Shown: positions 1 through 9,029 of the stretch, in pieces | Numbering within the stretch: the first letter of the stretch is position 1 | Layout of the letters: each line of letters opens with the position of its first letter | From: Berryella wangjianweii | Lineage (GTDB): Bacteria; Actinomycetota; Coriobacteriia; Coriobacteriales; Eggerthellaceae | Assembly: GCA_013201155.1 (NCBI GenBank) | Contig: CP053716.1 | Coordinates: 1,302,001-1,366,000, forward strand | DNA length: 64,000 nucleotides | Direction: 5' to 3' | Translations under genes and position numbers: made by a program | The notes under the pieces: generated by a model | Seen by the model: only the letters and a program-made list of their open reading frames with translations | The model's database searches: none | Told to the model about the DNA's origin: nothing

Positions 1-2
1 CG

Positions 3-1556
3 GCCCAGAGGCCGTTGGACGGCGCTTCTTCGGAGGCTTCTGCGCGCGGGGGCTCCGACCCTGCGGTCCCTGCGGCGAAGCAGCAGCCGGCTCCCTTGGC
101 GTCGCATCCTGCCGCGCCGCATGACGGTCGCCTGCGTCGCATCCCCGGCGCCGAGGCGCTGCGCGTGGGTACGCCGGAGGCGTCTCGCTCGGGTATGATC
201 CGCGGCATGCGCACGCTGCTGCCGTCGGTTTCCGGTACGATCACGCGCATGTCCTCTGTTCAGGATGAGGCTCCTGCGGCGGATGCCCGCTTTGAGGCGT
301 CCGCCCCCGACGCGACGGCTGTGCCCGCCGTGCCCGCTGCATCTGCAGCGTCTGCGGGGCCCGAGGCTGCCCCTTCGTTCGCAGGCGAGGCCGCTCAGGC
401 CCCCGAGCCTGCGGGTTTCGCCGCCGCACCTGCGCCTTCCCAGACCGGCTCGATTTCGACGGTGGGGTCGTTCGTGGCAGGGGGGACGGGTCAGATCGCC
501 CCGGTGGGCGACGAGCTGCTTGCCGGAACCGAACCCGACGACCGCTACGTGGACGACGCTGACGACTCTCACGTGGATGACTCCTACACCGAGTCGGGCG
601 CGTTGGCGGGACCCGGTTACGTGGACATGCCCAAGAGCCGCATGCGTCGCTTCCTTGACCGTTTCGGTCGCGGCAAGAAGCAGGACATCAGCGAAACGCC
701 GCAGGAATGGCTGGATGTCGATCGCGACTTCGATGCACGCGAACGGGGTCGTGCCCGCGGAGGCTGGGAGAGCTTCCGCAACGACTCCGCCGATTTCGTG
801 CCGGTGCGTCATCCGCAGGCCCGACCTGCGGCACCCGCGCAGGATCAAGCCTACACCGAGGACGGCTACCTGATGGCCGACGACTCGGCCCTTGACCCCG
901 GCCGTCCGCTGCCGCGCAGGTCGGGCGGGTCGTCTGCTCCGCGCGGCTGGGAGGGCGGCGCCTTCACGCGCGTGCAGCTGGGCCGTGTTGACACGCGTTC
1001 GGGCGAGGAGGGGGACCGCCCCGAGCCCGTGTCCGCCGAGGCCACCAGCCCCATGCCCGAGGTGGCAGCCGAGATCAACGAGGAGATCAGCCAGATTTAC
1101 CACTTCAACAACCCCGACTTCACCACCGAGGTATGGTTCGTGGCCCTGGGGTCGCAGGTGGCCCGTCGCGAGGGCATGCGCGCCTTCCTGGACAAGCATG
1201 CCGCCGACCTGCGCGGCGCCGTGGTGATCGAGCTGACCGGGTTGGGCGCGGGAACCCTCAGCGCCATCAAGCGCGAGGGTACGGTGCGTCCGGTGTCGTT
1301 GGCTTCGCATATCAAGCGGCATCTGGCGAAGGCGGCGCGCATCACCGGGCGCAAGGCTGAGTCGGTGGAGCTGCTGCACACCGAGTCCGCCACTACCGAA
1401 GCTGCTCGTCGCGGCATCATGGGCGTGCACCTTGCGGGCATCGAGCACGGCGCCGTGGCGCTGTCGGCCTCGCAGACCGACGTGGTGGAAAACATCGACG
1501 AGGCGCTGCTGTCGCAGAACGCCGATTTCGTGACCGAGCTGGTGAAGAGCGTATAG
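3..1556 (+). CDS. C-terminal part of a protein with a degenerate M28-peptidase-like domain (5' end outside window)
   Basis: The frame is open to the left edge, so the true start lies upstream; the first in-window start is a TTG at 15. Roughly 340 residues of Ala/Pro/Asp-rich, probably disordered sequence precede a folded C-terminal domain of about 160 residues. That domain reads like the last part of M28 aminopeptidases: TEVWFVALGS, then a VVIELTGLGAG segment, then a closing VVENIDEALL helix. The usual EE metal/catalytic pair after the LG motif is QV here, and the late HT..D metal ligand is replaced by SASQTD, so the domain is probably not catalytic as it stands. No membrane segment is visible in the part present. 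The family call is from motif resemblance only. Confidence 0.55.
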   Translation, partial: AQRPLDGASSEASARGGSDPAVPAAKQQPAPLASHPAAPHDGRLRRIPGAEALRVGTPEASRSGMIRGMRTLLPSVSGTITRMSSVQDEAPAADARFEASAPDATAVPAVPAASAASAGPEAAPSFAGEAAQAPEPAGFAAAPAPSQTGSISTVGSFVAGGTGQIAPVGDELLAGTEPDDRYVDDADDSHVDDSYTESGALAGPGYVDMPKSRMRRFLDRFGRGKKQDISETPQEWLDVDRDFDARERGRARGGWESFRNDSADFVPVRHPQARPAAPAQDQAYTEDGYLMADDSALDPGRPLPRRSGGSSAPRGWEGGAFTRVQLGRVDTRSGEEGDRPEPVSAEATSPMPEVAAEINEEISQIYHFNNPDFTTEVWFVALGSQVARREGMRAFLDKHAADLRGAVVIELTGLGAGTLSAIKREGTVRPVSLASHIKRHLAKAARITGRKAESVELLHTESATTEAARRGIMGVHLAGIEHGAVALSASQTDVVENIDEALLSQNADFVTELVKSV

Positions 1557-1583
1557 CGGCGACGTTGACGCTAGAGATGAGCG

Positions 1584-1619
1584 GCGGCTCCGGCAAGCAT
1601 GAGCGCGCGCCGGGGCCGC
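1584..1619. terminator. Bidirectional hairpin between convergent genes
   Basis: GCGGCTCCGGC at 1584-1594 pairs with GCCGGGGCCGC at 1609-1619 (11 bp, one G-U pair). It lies between the M28-like gene and the convergent response regulator. There is no T-run on either strand, so termination is inferred from position. Confidence 0.4.
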
Positions 1620-1625
1620 TGGCAT

Positions 1626-2390
1626 TCAGTCCCTGCGCTCAAGGCGGTAGCCGAATCGCGTGACGGTCTGGAGGTAGCGCGGGTCGCTGGGATCGGCCTC
1701 GATCTTCTGGCGGATATGGCGGATGTACGTGGGAATGCTGATGGAGCCGTCCAGGTAGTCCGACCCCCAGAGCCGCTCGATGATTTCCTCGCGCGAGAGC
1801 ACGGCGCCCGGCTCCTCTGACAGCAGAGCGAGGATCTGAAACTCGCGATGGGTGAGCGAGACGGGCGCACCGCCGATGGATGCCTCGCACCGGCGCAGGT
1901 CGATAACGAGCTCTCCGATTATTCTCAGGGTTGCATCGGGGCTTTCCGACAGCGGGGATGCTGTGCCGGACACAGATCCAGACGAGTGCCTCACCCGCGG
2001 TGCCGTCGGTGCGCCCCCTGCGCGAGGGTGAGCGAATCGACGACAGAGGGATTCGACGCGAAGAATCAGCTCTTCTTCGGAAAAAGGCTTGCCAAGGTAG
2101 TCGTCGGCACCCGACTTCAGGCCCCGCACCCGGTCGTCTGACCCCCCTTTCGCCGACAGCATCATGATGGGAAGGCCGAACCCCATGTCGCGGATGGAGC
2201 TGCATACCTCAAGCCCGTCCAGCTTCGGCATGCTCACGTCCAGCAGCAGCATGTCGGGCTGCTCTCGCTGAAGCTGCGTCAGCACCTGAAGGCCGTCGCC
2301 GGCCTCGCACACCCCGTAGCCTCGTTTCTCCAGAATGAGTCGAACGGCGAGCCGCAGGCTCGGTTCGTCATCAGCTATCAGGATTTTCAT
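1626..2390 (-). CDS. OmpR/PhoB-family response regulator
   Basis: A 254-residue two-component regulator. The N-terminal receiver has the acidic pair (IADDEP), the phosphoacceptor in LLLDVSMPKLDG, and the conserved Lys in LGKPF. The C-terminal winged-helix DNA-binding domain ends with the usual YIRHIRQKIE...VTRFGYRLE pattern. The gene starts 20 bp inside the end of the upstream histidine kinase gene (2371-3888), so the two are translationally coupled partners. Context suggests it controls the adjacent NrfA-like cytochrome and DmsAB-type genes; this is inference. Confidence 0.93.
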   Translation of the reverse strand: MKILIADDEPSLRLAVRLILEKRGYGVCEAGDGLQVLTQLQREQPDMLLLDVSMPKLDGLEVCSSIRDMGFGLPIMMLSAKGGSDDRVRGLKSGADDYLGKPFSEEELILRVESLCRRFAHPRAGGAPTAPRVRHSSGSVSGTASPLSESPDATLRIIGELVIDLRRCEASIGGAPVSLTHREFQILALLSEEPGAVLSREEIIERLWGSDYLDGSISIPTYIRHIRQKIEADPSDPRYLQTVTRFGYRLERRD

Positions 2391-3888
2391 CAGAGCCCTT
2401 TCCCCTGAGGGGCACGGTCAGCATGAAGGTGCTGCCTGTGCCCAGCTCGCTTTCGACGGTGATGTCTCCACCCAGCATGCGTGCGAGGCTGCGGGCCAAC
2501 CCGAGTCCTAGCCCGCTTCCCACGGTGCGCGCGCGGCGCTCGGTGCCCGCACGCTCGAACCTCTCGAATATGCGCTCACGGTCCTCTGCGGCGATTCCAC
2601 AGCCCGTGTCGGTCACCGATGCCACAAGGCGCGCGCCGCCAGGATCGGCGCTAAGGCTTAGCCGCACGCTGCCCCCGGCGTCGGTGAAGGAGATGGCGTT
2701 GGCCAGCAGGTTGCTCAGAATGGTGTGGATCGCGCCCCAGTCGCTGATGACGATGGGCACGGCTGGGTCGATTGAGGCCGAGAAGGAAACCCCCTTGCTG
2801 GCCGCAAGGGGCTCGGCCATGGCCCTCAGTTCCACCACCTCGTCAACCAGGTCTATCTCTTCCCAGTTCAAAGTATATTTTCCTGCGTCAACGCGCGCGG
2901 TGTCGATCATGTTGCTCACCATGCGCAGAAGGGCCTTGCTGTTCTGCCCGACCTGTTCGACAAGCTGACGCTGCGTGGCCTGCGTTGTCTTTCCGTCAGC
3001 CCACAGGTCGGTGAAGGCAATGATGCTGGAAAGAGGGGTGCGAAGCTCGTGGCTGATGGTCGCCACGAAATCCTCGCGCAGCGCGCTGGCCTCCTCAAGC
3101 TCGCGATTCGCTTGGGCGAGCTTTTCGTTCGCGTCAGCCAAGGGCGCGGTTACCCAGCGCCTGAGCCCCCGCTGAACCACGAACAGCATGATGATCAGAA
3201 GAAGCATGAAAAGCCCGAGCGTCGTGAGGGTTCGCAGCCAGGCCTCGTTGCGGTAGTCGCCAACGGGAATGGAGATGCTGGCGATGCCTGCGAGGTCGCC
3301 CTCCCTCATTCCCTCCTTGAAGAAGCCGGTCTGGTCGATCTGGCCTCGCGGGCCGCCGTGGCACTTCAGGCACGACCCCTCGATGGTCAGGCGCGAGGCG
3401 AAGCGGAGAACCGGGACGCGGTTGACTTCGGCCATCTCGTAATACTCGGATTGCGTGGGGCTGGCCAGAGATGCGAGCGCCCGTTGTTCGAACGCATCGG
3501 GGGCATCTTCGGCGGCACGAGGGTTGGTGCGTGCGTAGCGGATGGCGTATCCCTCCGACAGCGCGGTGAACCTCTTCGCCACGCTTTTCGCCGCCGTGGC
3601 GCAGTAGACGCCCTTGAAGTCGTAGGACCCGTCCGCGTTGTGGTTGATCTTGTCCTGCGCCTCATCGATGTAGTCCCATACGGCAAGGATGTTGCGATTG
3701 AGCGCCCGCGCCTCGGCCAGGGCCTTGTCTTCGACTGCCTGATTTTGCTCGAACACGCTCCACCCAAGGTAGATGACCATGATGATGGCCACCACGGCAA
3801 CGACGAGCTCGTTGAAGCGTCGAGGCAGTGGCCGCCGAGCGACATGCGGAGAGCCGTCGGTATGGGGGTGGGGGGCACGTGTCTTCAT
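2371..3888 (-). CDS. Membrane histidine kinase with Tll0287-like (DUF3365) c-heme sensor domain
   Basis: The start is placed at the ATG at 3888 because AAGGA lies 7 bases upstream; an in-frame ATG at 3918 has no such site. An N-terminal membrane segment (about residues 25-45) is followed by an extracytoplasmic Tll0287-like domain carrying CLKCHG near residue 172, a c-type heme attachment motif. A second membrane segment leads into a short coiled linker with no obvious HAMP domain. HisKA follows (ISHELRTPL, phospho-His about residue 275), then a HATPase domain with the N box and DTGCGIA and GLGLGLA motifs. It probably senses a redox or ligand signal outside the membrane and phosphorylates the regulator that overlaps its 3' end. 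Confidence 0.88.
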   Translation of the reverse strand: MKTRAPHPHTDGSPHVARRPLPRRFNELVVAVVAIIMVIYLGWSVFEQNQAVEDKALAEARALNRNILAVWDYIDEAQDKINHNADGSYDFKGVYCATAAKSVAKRFTALSEGYAIRYARTNPRAAEDAPDAFEQRALASLASPTQSEYYEMAEVNRVPVLRFASRLTIEGSCLKCHGGPRGQIDQTGFFKEGMREGDLAGIASISIPVGDYRNEAWLRTLTTLGLFMLLLIIMLFVVQRGLRRWVTAPLADANEKLAQANRELEEASALREDFVATISHELRTPLSSIIAFTDLWADGKTTQATQRQLVEQVGQNSKALLRMVSNMIDTARVDAGKYTLNWEEIDLVDEVVELRAMAEPLAASKGVSFSASIDPAVPIVISDWGAIHTILSNLLANAISFTDAGGSVRLSLSADPGGARLVASVTDTGCGIAAEDRERIFERFERAGTERRARTVGSGLGLGLARSLARMLGGDITVESELGTGSTFMLTVPLRGKGSDENPDS

Positions 3889-4085
3889 GAAGCGGTCCTT
3901 GCGGATGAGGCTTGGCATCAGGGTGCTCTAAGGGTAAACGGTTTCCAATGCACGGCAACCCGACCGTGGGGCCGGGTTGCCTGAAACAACGTCGCGGGCA
4001 TCGTGGCGGGGTGGGCGCGTCGCGCCCTTGCGCAACCCTCGCTTGCCTTTGCGTTTCTCGCGGACGAAGGCGCTGATGCCCGAAC

Positions 4086-5396
4086 CTACGAGAGCAGGGC
4101 CATGCCTTCGTCGCATGCGGCGTTCCCGGCCGCAACCAGCGCCGCGGAATCGCTCATGGCTACGGTGTTGCCTACCGTGATGGTGGGCTGGGTGTTGATG
4201 CAGCGCTCGAACCAGGTTGCCTTGGCGTACAGCTCGCGCGCCTGGTCAAGGGTGGCGCTGTCCTTGGCCTCGCTCTTGATCGCGGTTTCCAGTGCGCTCA
4301 GGAACGAGTCCGTTTTGGCCTTGAGGTCGGCGTGCGCTGCGGCAAGGCCGCTTGCCTTCTGCTGCACGAAGGACTTCATCTCATCGGTGGATCCTATGCC
4401 TTGATTTTCATGGCAGGTCAGGCAGTACTTCAGTGAGTCTTCGCTTTCAAGCGGGTTGTTGGCCGCGAAGTGGTTGGTGTAGGTCGAGCCGCTTTCTTGG
4501 TCGGTTGTCTTGGGCATATGGCAGCTTACGCAGGTTACGCCAAGCTTCGCCATGGGGGAGTTCTGGAACAGCTCCACGATGGGGTGCACCATGGTGCAGG
4601 TTGCGATGCCGGTTTCCTTGTCGACGTTGAAGTTCACGCCGTCCTCGTAGTTGGCCTTGAACAGCGACTCCATGTCGGTGCCGTAGCGGTAGGGGCGGAA
4701 CTTCTGCAGGTCGCCTTCGGTTTTGATGCTGCTGCGGTAGTCGTATGAGTTGTGGCACTGCCCGCAGACCGCAGTCTTGGGGTCGAGGCCCTCGGCGAAT
4801 CCTTCACCCAAAGCCTTGAAGTACATGAGGTTGGCGCTTACGTTGCCTGCGGAAGGAGAGCCGCTGTGGCACATGCCGCAGTCGAAGTACTCGCCATCGA
4901 CCACGCTTTTGGCATCAGCGTTGTAGACCGAGCCGAAGGCCGAGGCGCCCTGCTTCTCGTACAGGTCGTTGAACTTCGACGTTTTGCACGAGAGGCAGCC
5001 TGTGAACAGCGCCATTTCCTTGAGCTGCTGGTCGGAGAGCTCGGGAAGGACGTAGCGCTTCGTCTTTTCGTCGTACTCATACGACGCGGCGTTGACGGTC
5101 CCGTCCTCGTTGTACAGGATGTCGCCGTTGCGGTCGCGAGCCAGGGGCGCTTCGCAGATGTCGCGCAGGATGTTGATGGAATGCCCCTTCTTCAGCCCCT
5201 TCTCGTCGATGCGCTCGCCCTGCAGCGACGAATACTGCAGCGGGAACGCTTCCTTGTAGGTGGTGCTGTCGCTTTCGGCGGGCTTGCTGGTTGCGCCCGA
5301 TCGCGGTGAGCATCCCACGAGTACCGCCATGGCTATCACCACTGCCGCAGAGACCAGCCAGACCGCGTGCTTTCGCTGAAATCGCGCTGCTGTCAT
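4086..5396 (-). CDS. NrfA-like pentaheme cytochrome c lipoprotein
   Basis: A 436-residue lipoprotein with a signal peptide ending in a lipobox (VLVGC, Cys29). Five heme motifs are present: CLSCK at 134 and CxxCH at 173, 211, 289 and 325. A first heme with Lys in place of His is the hallmark of ammonia-forming nitrite reductase NrfA, where that heme is catalytic. A conserved-looking His (MVHPIVE, His271) precedes the fourth heme, as in NrfA. It is shorter than E. coli NrfA (478 residues) and lacks the long C-terminal helices. No NrfH partner is nearby, so membrane anchoring by lipid may replace it. The substrate could be nitrite or another small oxyanion, or it may be an electron shuttle; family membership is strong but the reaction is inferred. 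Confidence 0.82.
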   Translation of the reverse strand: MTAARFQRKHAVWLVSAAVVIAMAVLVGCSPRSGATSKPAESDSTTYKEAFPLQYSSLQGERIDEKGLKKGHSINILRDICEAPLARDRNGDILYNEDGTVNAASYEYDEKTKRYVLPELSDQQLKEMALFTGCLSCKTSKFNDLYEKQGASAFGSVYNADAKSVVDGEYFDCGMCHSGSPSAGNVSANLMYFKALGEGFAEGLDPKTAVCGQCHNSYDYRSSIKTEGDLQKFRPYRYGTDMESLFKANYEDGVNFNVDKETGIATCTMVHPIVELFQNSPMAKLGVTCVSCHMPKTTDQESGSTYTNHFAANNPLESEDSLKYCLTCHENQGIGSTDEMKSFVQQKASGLAAAHADLKAKTDSFLSALETAIKSEAKDSATLDQARELYAKATWFERCINTQPTITVGNTVAMSDSAALVAAGNAACDEGMALLS

Positions 5397-5444
5397 GTTT
5401 ATCCCCTTTCCCCTCTATCGGAAAACTCCGATCCGTTGCTTAAA

Positions 5445-5473
5445 AGTATACGAACCGTTTTTCAGGCCGCCAA
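5445..5473 (-). promoter_or_regulatory. Predicted promoter of the NrfA-like gene
   Basis: On the minus strand, TTGGCG (5473-5468) and TATACT (5450-5445) are separated by exactly 17 bases, a good sigma-70-type spacing. The -35 element lies inside a perfect 7-bp-arm hairpin (GGCCGCC at 5465-5471, GGCGGCC at 5477-5483), which could also be an operator. Confidence 0.55.
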
Positions 5474-5511
5474 TCAGGCGGCCCTTGAGTTCAGATCGAG
5501 CTTTCGCGATC

Positions 5512-5534
5512 AATGCGCGATCTACGCGCGCATT
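5512..5534. promoter_or_regulatory. Candidate operator: 8-bp inverted repeat
   Basis: AATGCGCG at 5512-5519 and CGCGCATT at 5527-5534 form a perfect inverted repeat with a 7-base spacer. It sits in the 254-bp divergent region between the NrfA-like gene and the DmsA-like gene, the expected place for binding by one of the two flanking response regulators. Confidence 0.4.
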
Positions 5535-5650
5535 AATGATTTGGAAAGAAAGAATGTGAGCGCGGGTAATGGCCATGGCAGCCGCCCTTCGCTAGCGTTG
5601 CGGTAACGACCATGCGGGTGGGCTTGGTCGGGTCAGGCAAGGGGAGAGAG

Positions 5651-8326
5651 ATGGGGGGAAAGCTCATGGGTTCTCGTTGCGATGCCCTCGATGAGGGTGT
5701 GGTGCTTGATCGGCGCATGTTCGTGAGAGCGGGAACGGCTACCGCAGCGGCGCTCGCCGCAGGCGGTTCGCTTACGGCATGTGCGCCGCGAACAGGGACG
5801 GCGGCAGGGTCGAAGGGTGCTTCGACCACCGTGGCCAACGGCGAGGAAGGCGTGTGGGTGACCGCCGCATGCTGGCATAACTGCGGTGGGCGATGCTTGA
5901 ACAAGGTGCTGGTGAAGGACGGCAAGCCTATTCGCCAGAAAACCGACGACACGCACGACGACAGTCCCGACTTCCCGCAGCAGCGCGGCTGCCTGCGGGG
6001 ACGAAGCCAGATGCGGCAGGTGCTTTCAGAGGACCGCCTGAGGTATCCCATGAAACGCAAGGGGTGGAGCCCCGACAACCCGCAGGGTCATCTGCGGGGG
6101 CGCGATGAATGGGAGCGCATCTCCTGGGATGAGGCGCTCGATTACGTTGCCCAGGGCATCGCCCGCGCGAAGGAGCGGTATGGAAATCGCTCGATTCTGC
6201 ACATAGGGGGCTGGAACAGCGGCATTACCGAGATGTCCCGGACGTTGGGCCTTTACGGAGGGTACACCGAGTACTGGAACACGAATTCGTTCGGAAGTTG
6301 GACGAAGACCCCGTTCCTCACGGGGTTCGCGCAGCTGGGCAAGTGGGATCAGACCATCAACGACCGCTATGACCTGCGCACCTGCGACACTATCGTGATG
6401 ATGTCGATGAACCCCGCCTGGAGCGCAATGGGAAGCCAGACCTGGGGGTACTGGCAGGCCAAGAAGGCCGGCGCCCGGTTCATATGCATCGACCCCTTCT
6501 ACAACGAAACGTATTCTCTGTTGGGTGCCGAATGGGTGCCGGTTCGCCCCGGCACGGACACGGCCCTGCTGCTGGGCGTGGCCTATGCGATGCTTGAGAA
6601 AGACCCCGTTGATCAGCTGATCGACTGGGACTTTCTGAAGAAGTGCACGGTGGGCTTCGACGCCGGCATGATGCCCGAGGGCGTCGATCCCCAAGAGAAC
6701 TTCAAGGACTACGTTTTGGGAACCTACGACGGCCAGCCCAAGGATCAGCAATGGGCGTCGAAGATCTGCGGTGCATCCGTCGAGCAGATCGACATGCTGG
6801 CTCAGGCCCTGACCAAGCAGAAGAAGGTGGCCTTCCTGTGCGGGATGGCCTCGGCGCGCGTGCACAACGTGGACAACCTTCCCCAGCTGATCATGACCGT
6901 AGGTGCCATGGGTGGCCATATGGGCAAGTCGGGACATATGACAGGTTCGACCATGCACTGCACGTCGGGAAACGGCGGCCCCGCCCTGATCGTTGCAGGG
7001 TCGAACGGCCTGCCGGACATCGAGAACCCCGTTGACGACTCGATCAACGCCAACGAAGTGTGGGATGCCGTTCTGGACGGCGAGTACACGTTCACCGGCC
7101 CCGGCTCGATGTCGAGCGCCGAGCAGTTCGGCACGGGCGTTCGTCGCGACATCGACATCCACGTGATCTACCACTCAGGCGGCGCGACCCTGCAGACCAG
7201 CGACGGCATGAAGCGGGGAATCGAAGCTCATCGTAAGGTTGACCTGGTGGTATCGCATGCTCAGTTCCTCACTACGAACGCGCGCTATTCCGATATCGTG
7301 CTGCCCGTGATCACCGAGTGGGAGAAGTTCGGCGGCTTTTCCGGAGGTACGCTGGTCCACTCCAGCAACCGCGAGATGATGATTGCGTATTCCCAGGTAA
7401 TCGAGCCGATGTACGAAGCGAAGGGCGAGCAGTGGATTGCGACGGAGGTGGCTGGGCGCCTGGGAATCGACGAGAAGGCCGTTTACCCCTTCGACGAGAA
7501 GCAGCAGTACTTCAACGCGCTTGCCTCGATGAGGGTGTGCGATGCGGATGGCAAAACCTATGTCCCTGCTGTGACGATCACCCAAGAGGACATTGACGAA
7601 CTGGGCGTTGAGGGTTCGCCGCAGGAAGGGAGGATGACGTATCGCGAGCTGAGGGAGAAAGGCGTGTACCAGGTGGAGAGAAGCGCCGACGACAATTACG
7701 GATACATCGCGTTCAAGGATTTCGTCGACGACCCCGACGCCCACCCGCTTGACACGCCGTCCGGAAAGCTCGAGATCCACTGCCAGGCGCTGGCCGACAT
7801 GGTCAACGGCATGGGCTTTTCGAAGATCCGCCCCATTCCCACCTACATACCTGTTGCGCAGGGATACGAGAAGGCTGCCGCCGAGGGCTCGCAGTATCCG
7901 CTGCAGGTGATCAACCCGCATTATCTGCGCCGTGCCCACAGCGTATTCGACAATGTGGACTGGCTGCGTGAGGCTTGGGCCAATCCAGTATTCCTGAACA
8001 GGGATGATGCGGAATCTGTGGGCGTTGCCGACGGAGACGCGGTTCTGGTATCGAGTCCCTACGGCGCTGTCGTTCGAAACGCGACGCTGACCGCCGCTCT
8101 GATGCCCGGCGTAGTGGCCCTTCCCCACGGCGCCTGGGTTGACGTGGACGAGGAGACGGGCATCGACCGCGCGGGAGCCGACAACTACCTTACTGGACAG
8201 GTTCCCAACGGTCAGGGAGTGTCGGGCTTCAATTCGATGATCTGCCGCATCGACAAGTACGAGGGAGACAGCCTTGCCGCCGATGTGAGCCAGCCTCCTC
8301 GGATGGCCTATGGAGAGGGGGAGTAA
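5651..8326 (+). CDS. Tat-exported molybdopterin oxidoreductase, DmsA-like catalytic subunit
   Basis: The start chosen at 5651 has GGGGAGAGAG directly upstream; an ATG at 5669 is also possible. The N terminus has a twin-arginine signal (DRRMFVRAG) followed by a lipobox-like LTAC, so it may be a Tat lipoprotein. A [4Fe-4S] motif of the form C-x3-C-x3-C with a later Cys (WHNCGGRCLN, RGCLRGR) is followed by the long bis-MGD-binding domains of the DMSO reductase family. The gene is followed 3 bases later by its FeS subunit. No membrane anchor gene (DmsC or NrfD) follows, unlike the other two Mo-enzyme modules here. Substrate unknown. Confidence 0.88.
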   Translation: MGGKLMGSRCDALDEGVVLDRRMFVRAGTATAAALAAGGSLTACAPRTGTAAGSKGASTTVANGEEGVWVTAACWHNCGGRCLNKVLVKDGKPIRQKTDDTHDDSPDFPQQRGCLRGRSQMRQVLSEDRLRYPMKRKGWSPDNPQGHLRGRDEWERISWDEALDYVAQGIARAKERYGNRSILHIGGWNSGITEMSRTLGLYGGYTEYWNTNSFGSWTKTPFLTGFAQLGKWDQTINDRYDLRTCDTIVMMSMNPAWSAMGSQTWGYWQAKKAGARFICIDPFYNETYSLLGAEWVPVRPGTDTALLLGVAYAMLEKDPVDQLIDWDFLKKCTVGFDAGMMPEGVDPQENFKDYVLGTYDGQPKDQQWASKICGASVEQIDMLAQALTKQKKVAFLCGMASARVHNVDNLPQLIMTVGAMGGHMGKSGHMTGSTMHCTSGNGGPALIVAGSNGLPDIENPVDDSINANEVWDAVLDGEYTFTGPGSMSSAEQFGTGVRRDIDIHVIYHSGGATLQTSDGMKRGIEAHRKVDLVVSHAQFLTTNARYSDIVLPVITEWEKFGGFSGGTLVHSSNREMMIAYSQVIEPMYEAKGEQWIATEVAGRLGIDEKAVYPFDEKQQYFNALASMRVCDADGKTYVPAVTITQEDIDELGVEGSPQEGRMTYRELREKGVYQVERSADDNYGYIAFKDFVDDPDAHPLDTPSGKLEIHCQALADMVNGMGFSKIRPIPTYIPVAQGYEKAAAEGSQYPLQVINPHYLRRAHSVFDNVDWLREAWANPVFLNRDDAESVGVADGDAVLVSSPYGAVVRNATLTAALMPGVVALPHGAWVDVDEETGIDRAGADNYLTGQVPNGQGVSGFNSMICRIDKYEGDSLAADVSQPPRMAYGEGE

Positions 8327-8329
8327 CCG

Positions 8330-8929
8330 ATGGCCGAGAGCAAAGAGAACGTCGCACCGCAGGGATTCTACTTCGACCAGGTTGCATGCGTGGGCTGCCG
8401 GACGTGCCAGATCGCCTGCAAGGATAAGAACGACCTGAAGGTGGGGCATCTGTTCCGCAAGGTGGAGACGTACGAGACGGGAGAGTTCCCTCACCCGGCG
8501 ACGTTCCATTATTCCGGAGCGTGCAATCATTGCCGGATGCCGGCCTGTGTTGACGTCTGTCCGTCCGGGGCCACGTTCGTCAACGAGGATGACGGCACGG
8601 TGCAGCACGACGACGAGAAGTGCATCGGGTGCGAGTACTGCGTTAAGGCGTGCCCGTATCACCACCCCGTTCTGATGGAGGAGCTGAACGTCGTGCATCG
8701 TTGCGATGCCTGCATCGAGCTTCGGAACCAGGGGGAGAAGCCCGCCTGCGTGGCCTCGTGTCCCATGCGCGCCCTTGACTTCGGGCCTCTTGACAGCCTA
8801 CGTTTGGCCAGGCCTGATGCGGTAAGTCAGATATCGGTGCTGCCGGACTCCAGCCAGACGGACCCTTCGGTGGTCATCGAAGCGCGCCCCGCCGCGCTGG
8901 AGGGCGAGCCGAGGAGAATGGTTATGTAG
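8330..8929 (+). CDS. DmsB-like four-cluster ferredoxin subunit
   Basis: A 199-residue electron-transfer subunit with four Cys groups: CVGCRTCQIACK, CNHCRMPACVDVCP, CIGCEYCVKACP, and CDAC...CVASCP. This is the usual arrangement for the four [4Fe-4S] clusters of DmsB-type proteins. It starts 3 bases after the DmsA-like stop and is surely its partner. It has no export signal of its own, so it is likely carried out with the Tat substrate. The last 30 residues are variable and free of motifs. Confidence 0.92.
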   Translation: MAESKENVAPQGFYFDQVACVGCRTCQIACKDKNDLKVGHLFRKVETYETGEFPHPATFHYSGACNHCRMPACVDVCPSGATFVNEDDGTVQHDDEKCIGCEYCVKACPYHHPVLMEELNVVHRCDACIELRNQGEKPACVASCPMRALDFGPLDSLRLARPDAVSQISVLPDSSQTDPSVVIEARPAALEGEPRRMVM

Positions 8930-9029
8930 GGCTCTCGGCTGCAGGATGCGGTGCGCTCATCGGGGGGTTCCGGTTGACGCGCACCGTACCCGTGCCGCGG
9001 CGAGCTCGGGGAGGGGCGAGTGCGGCTTC

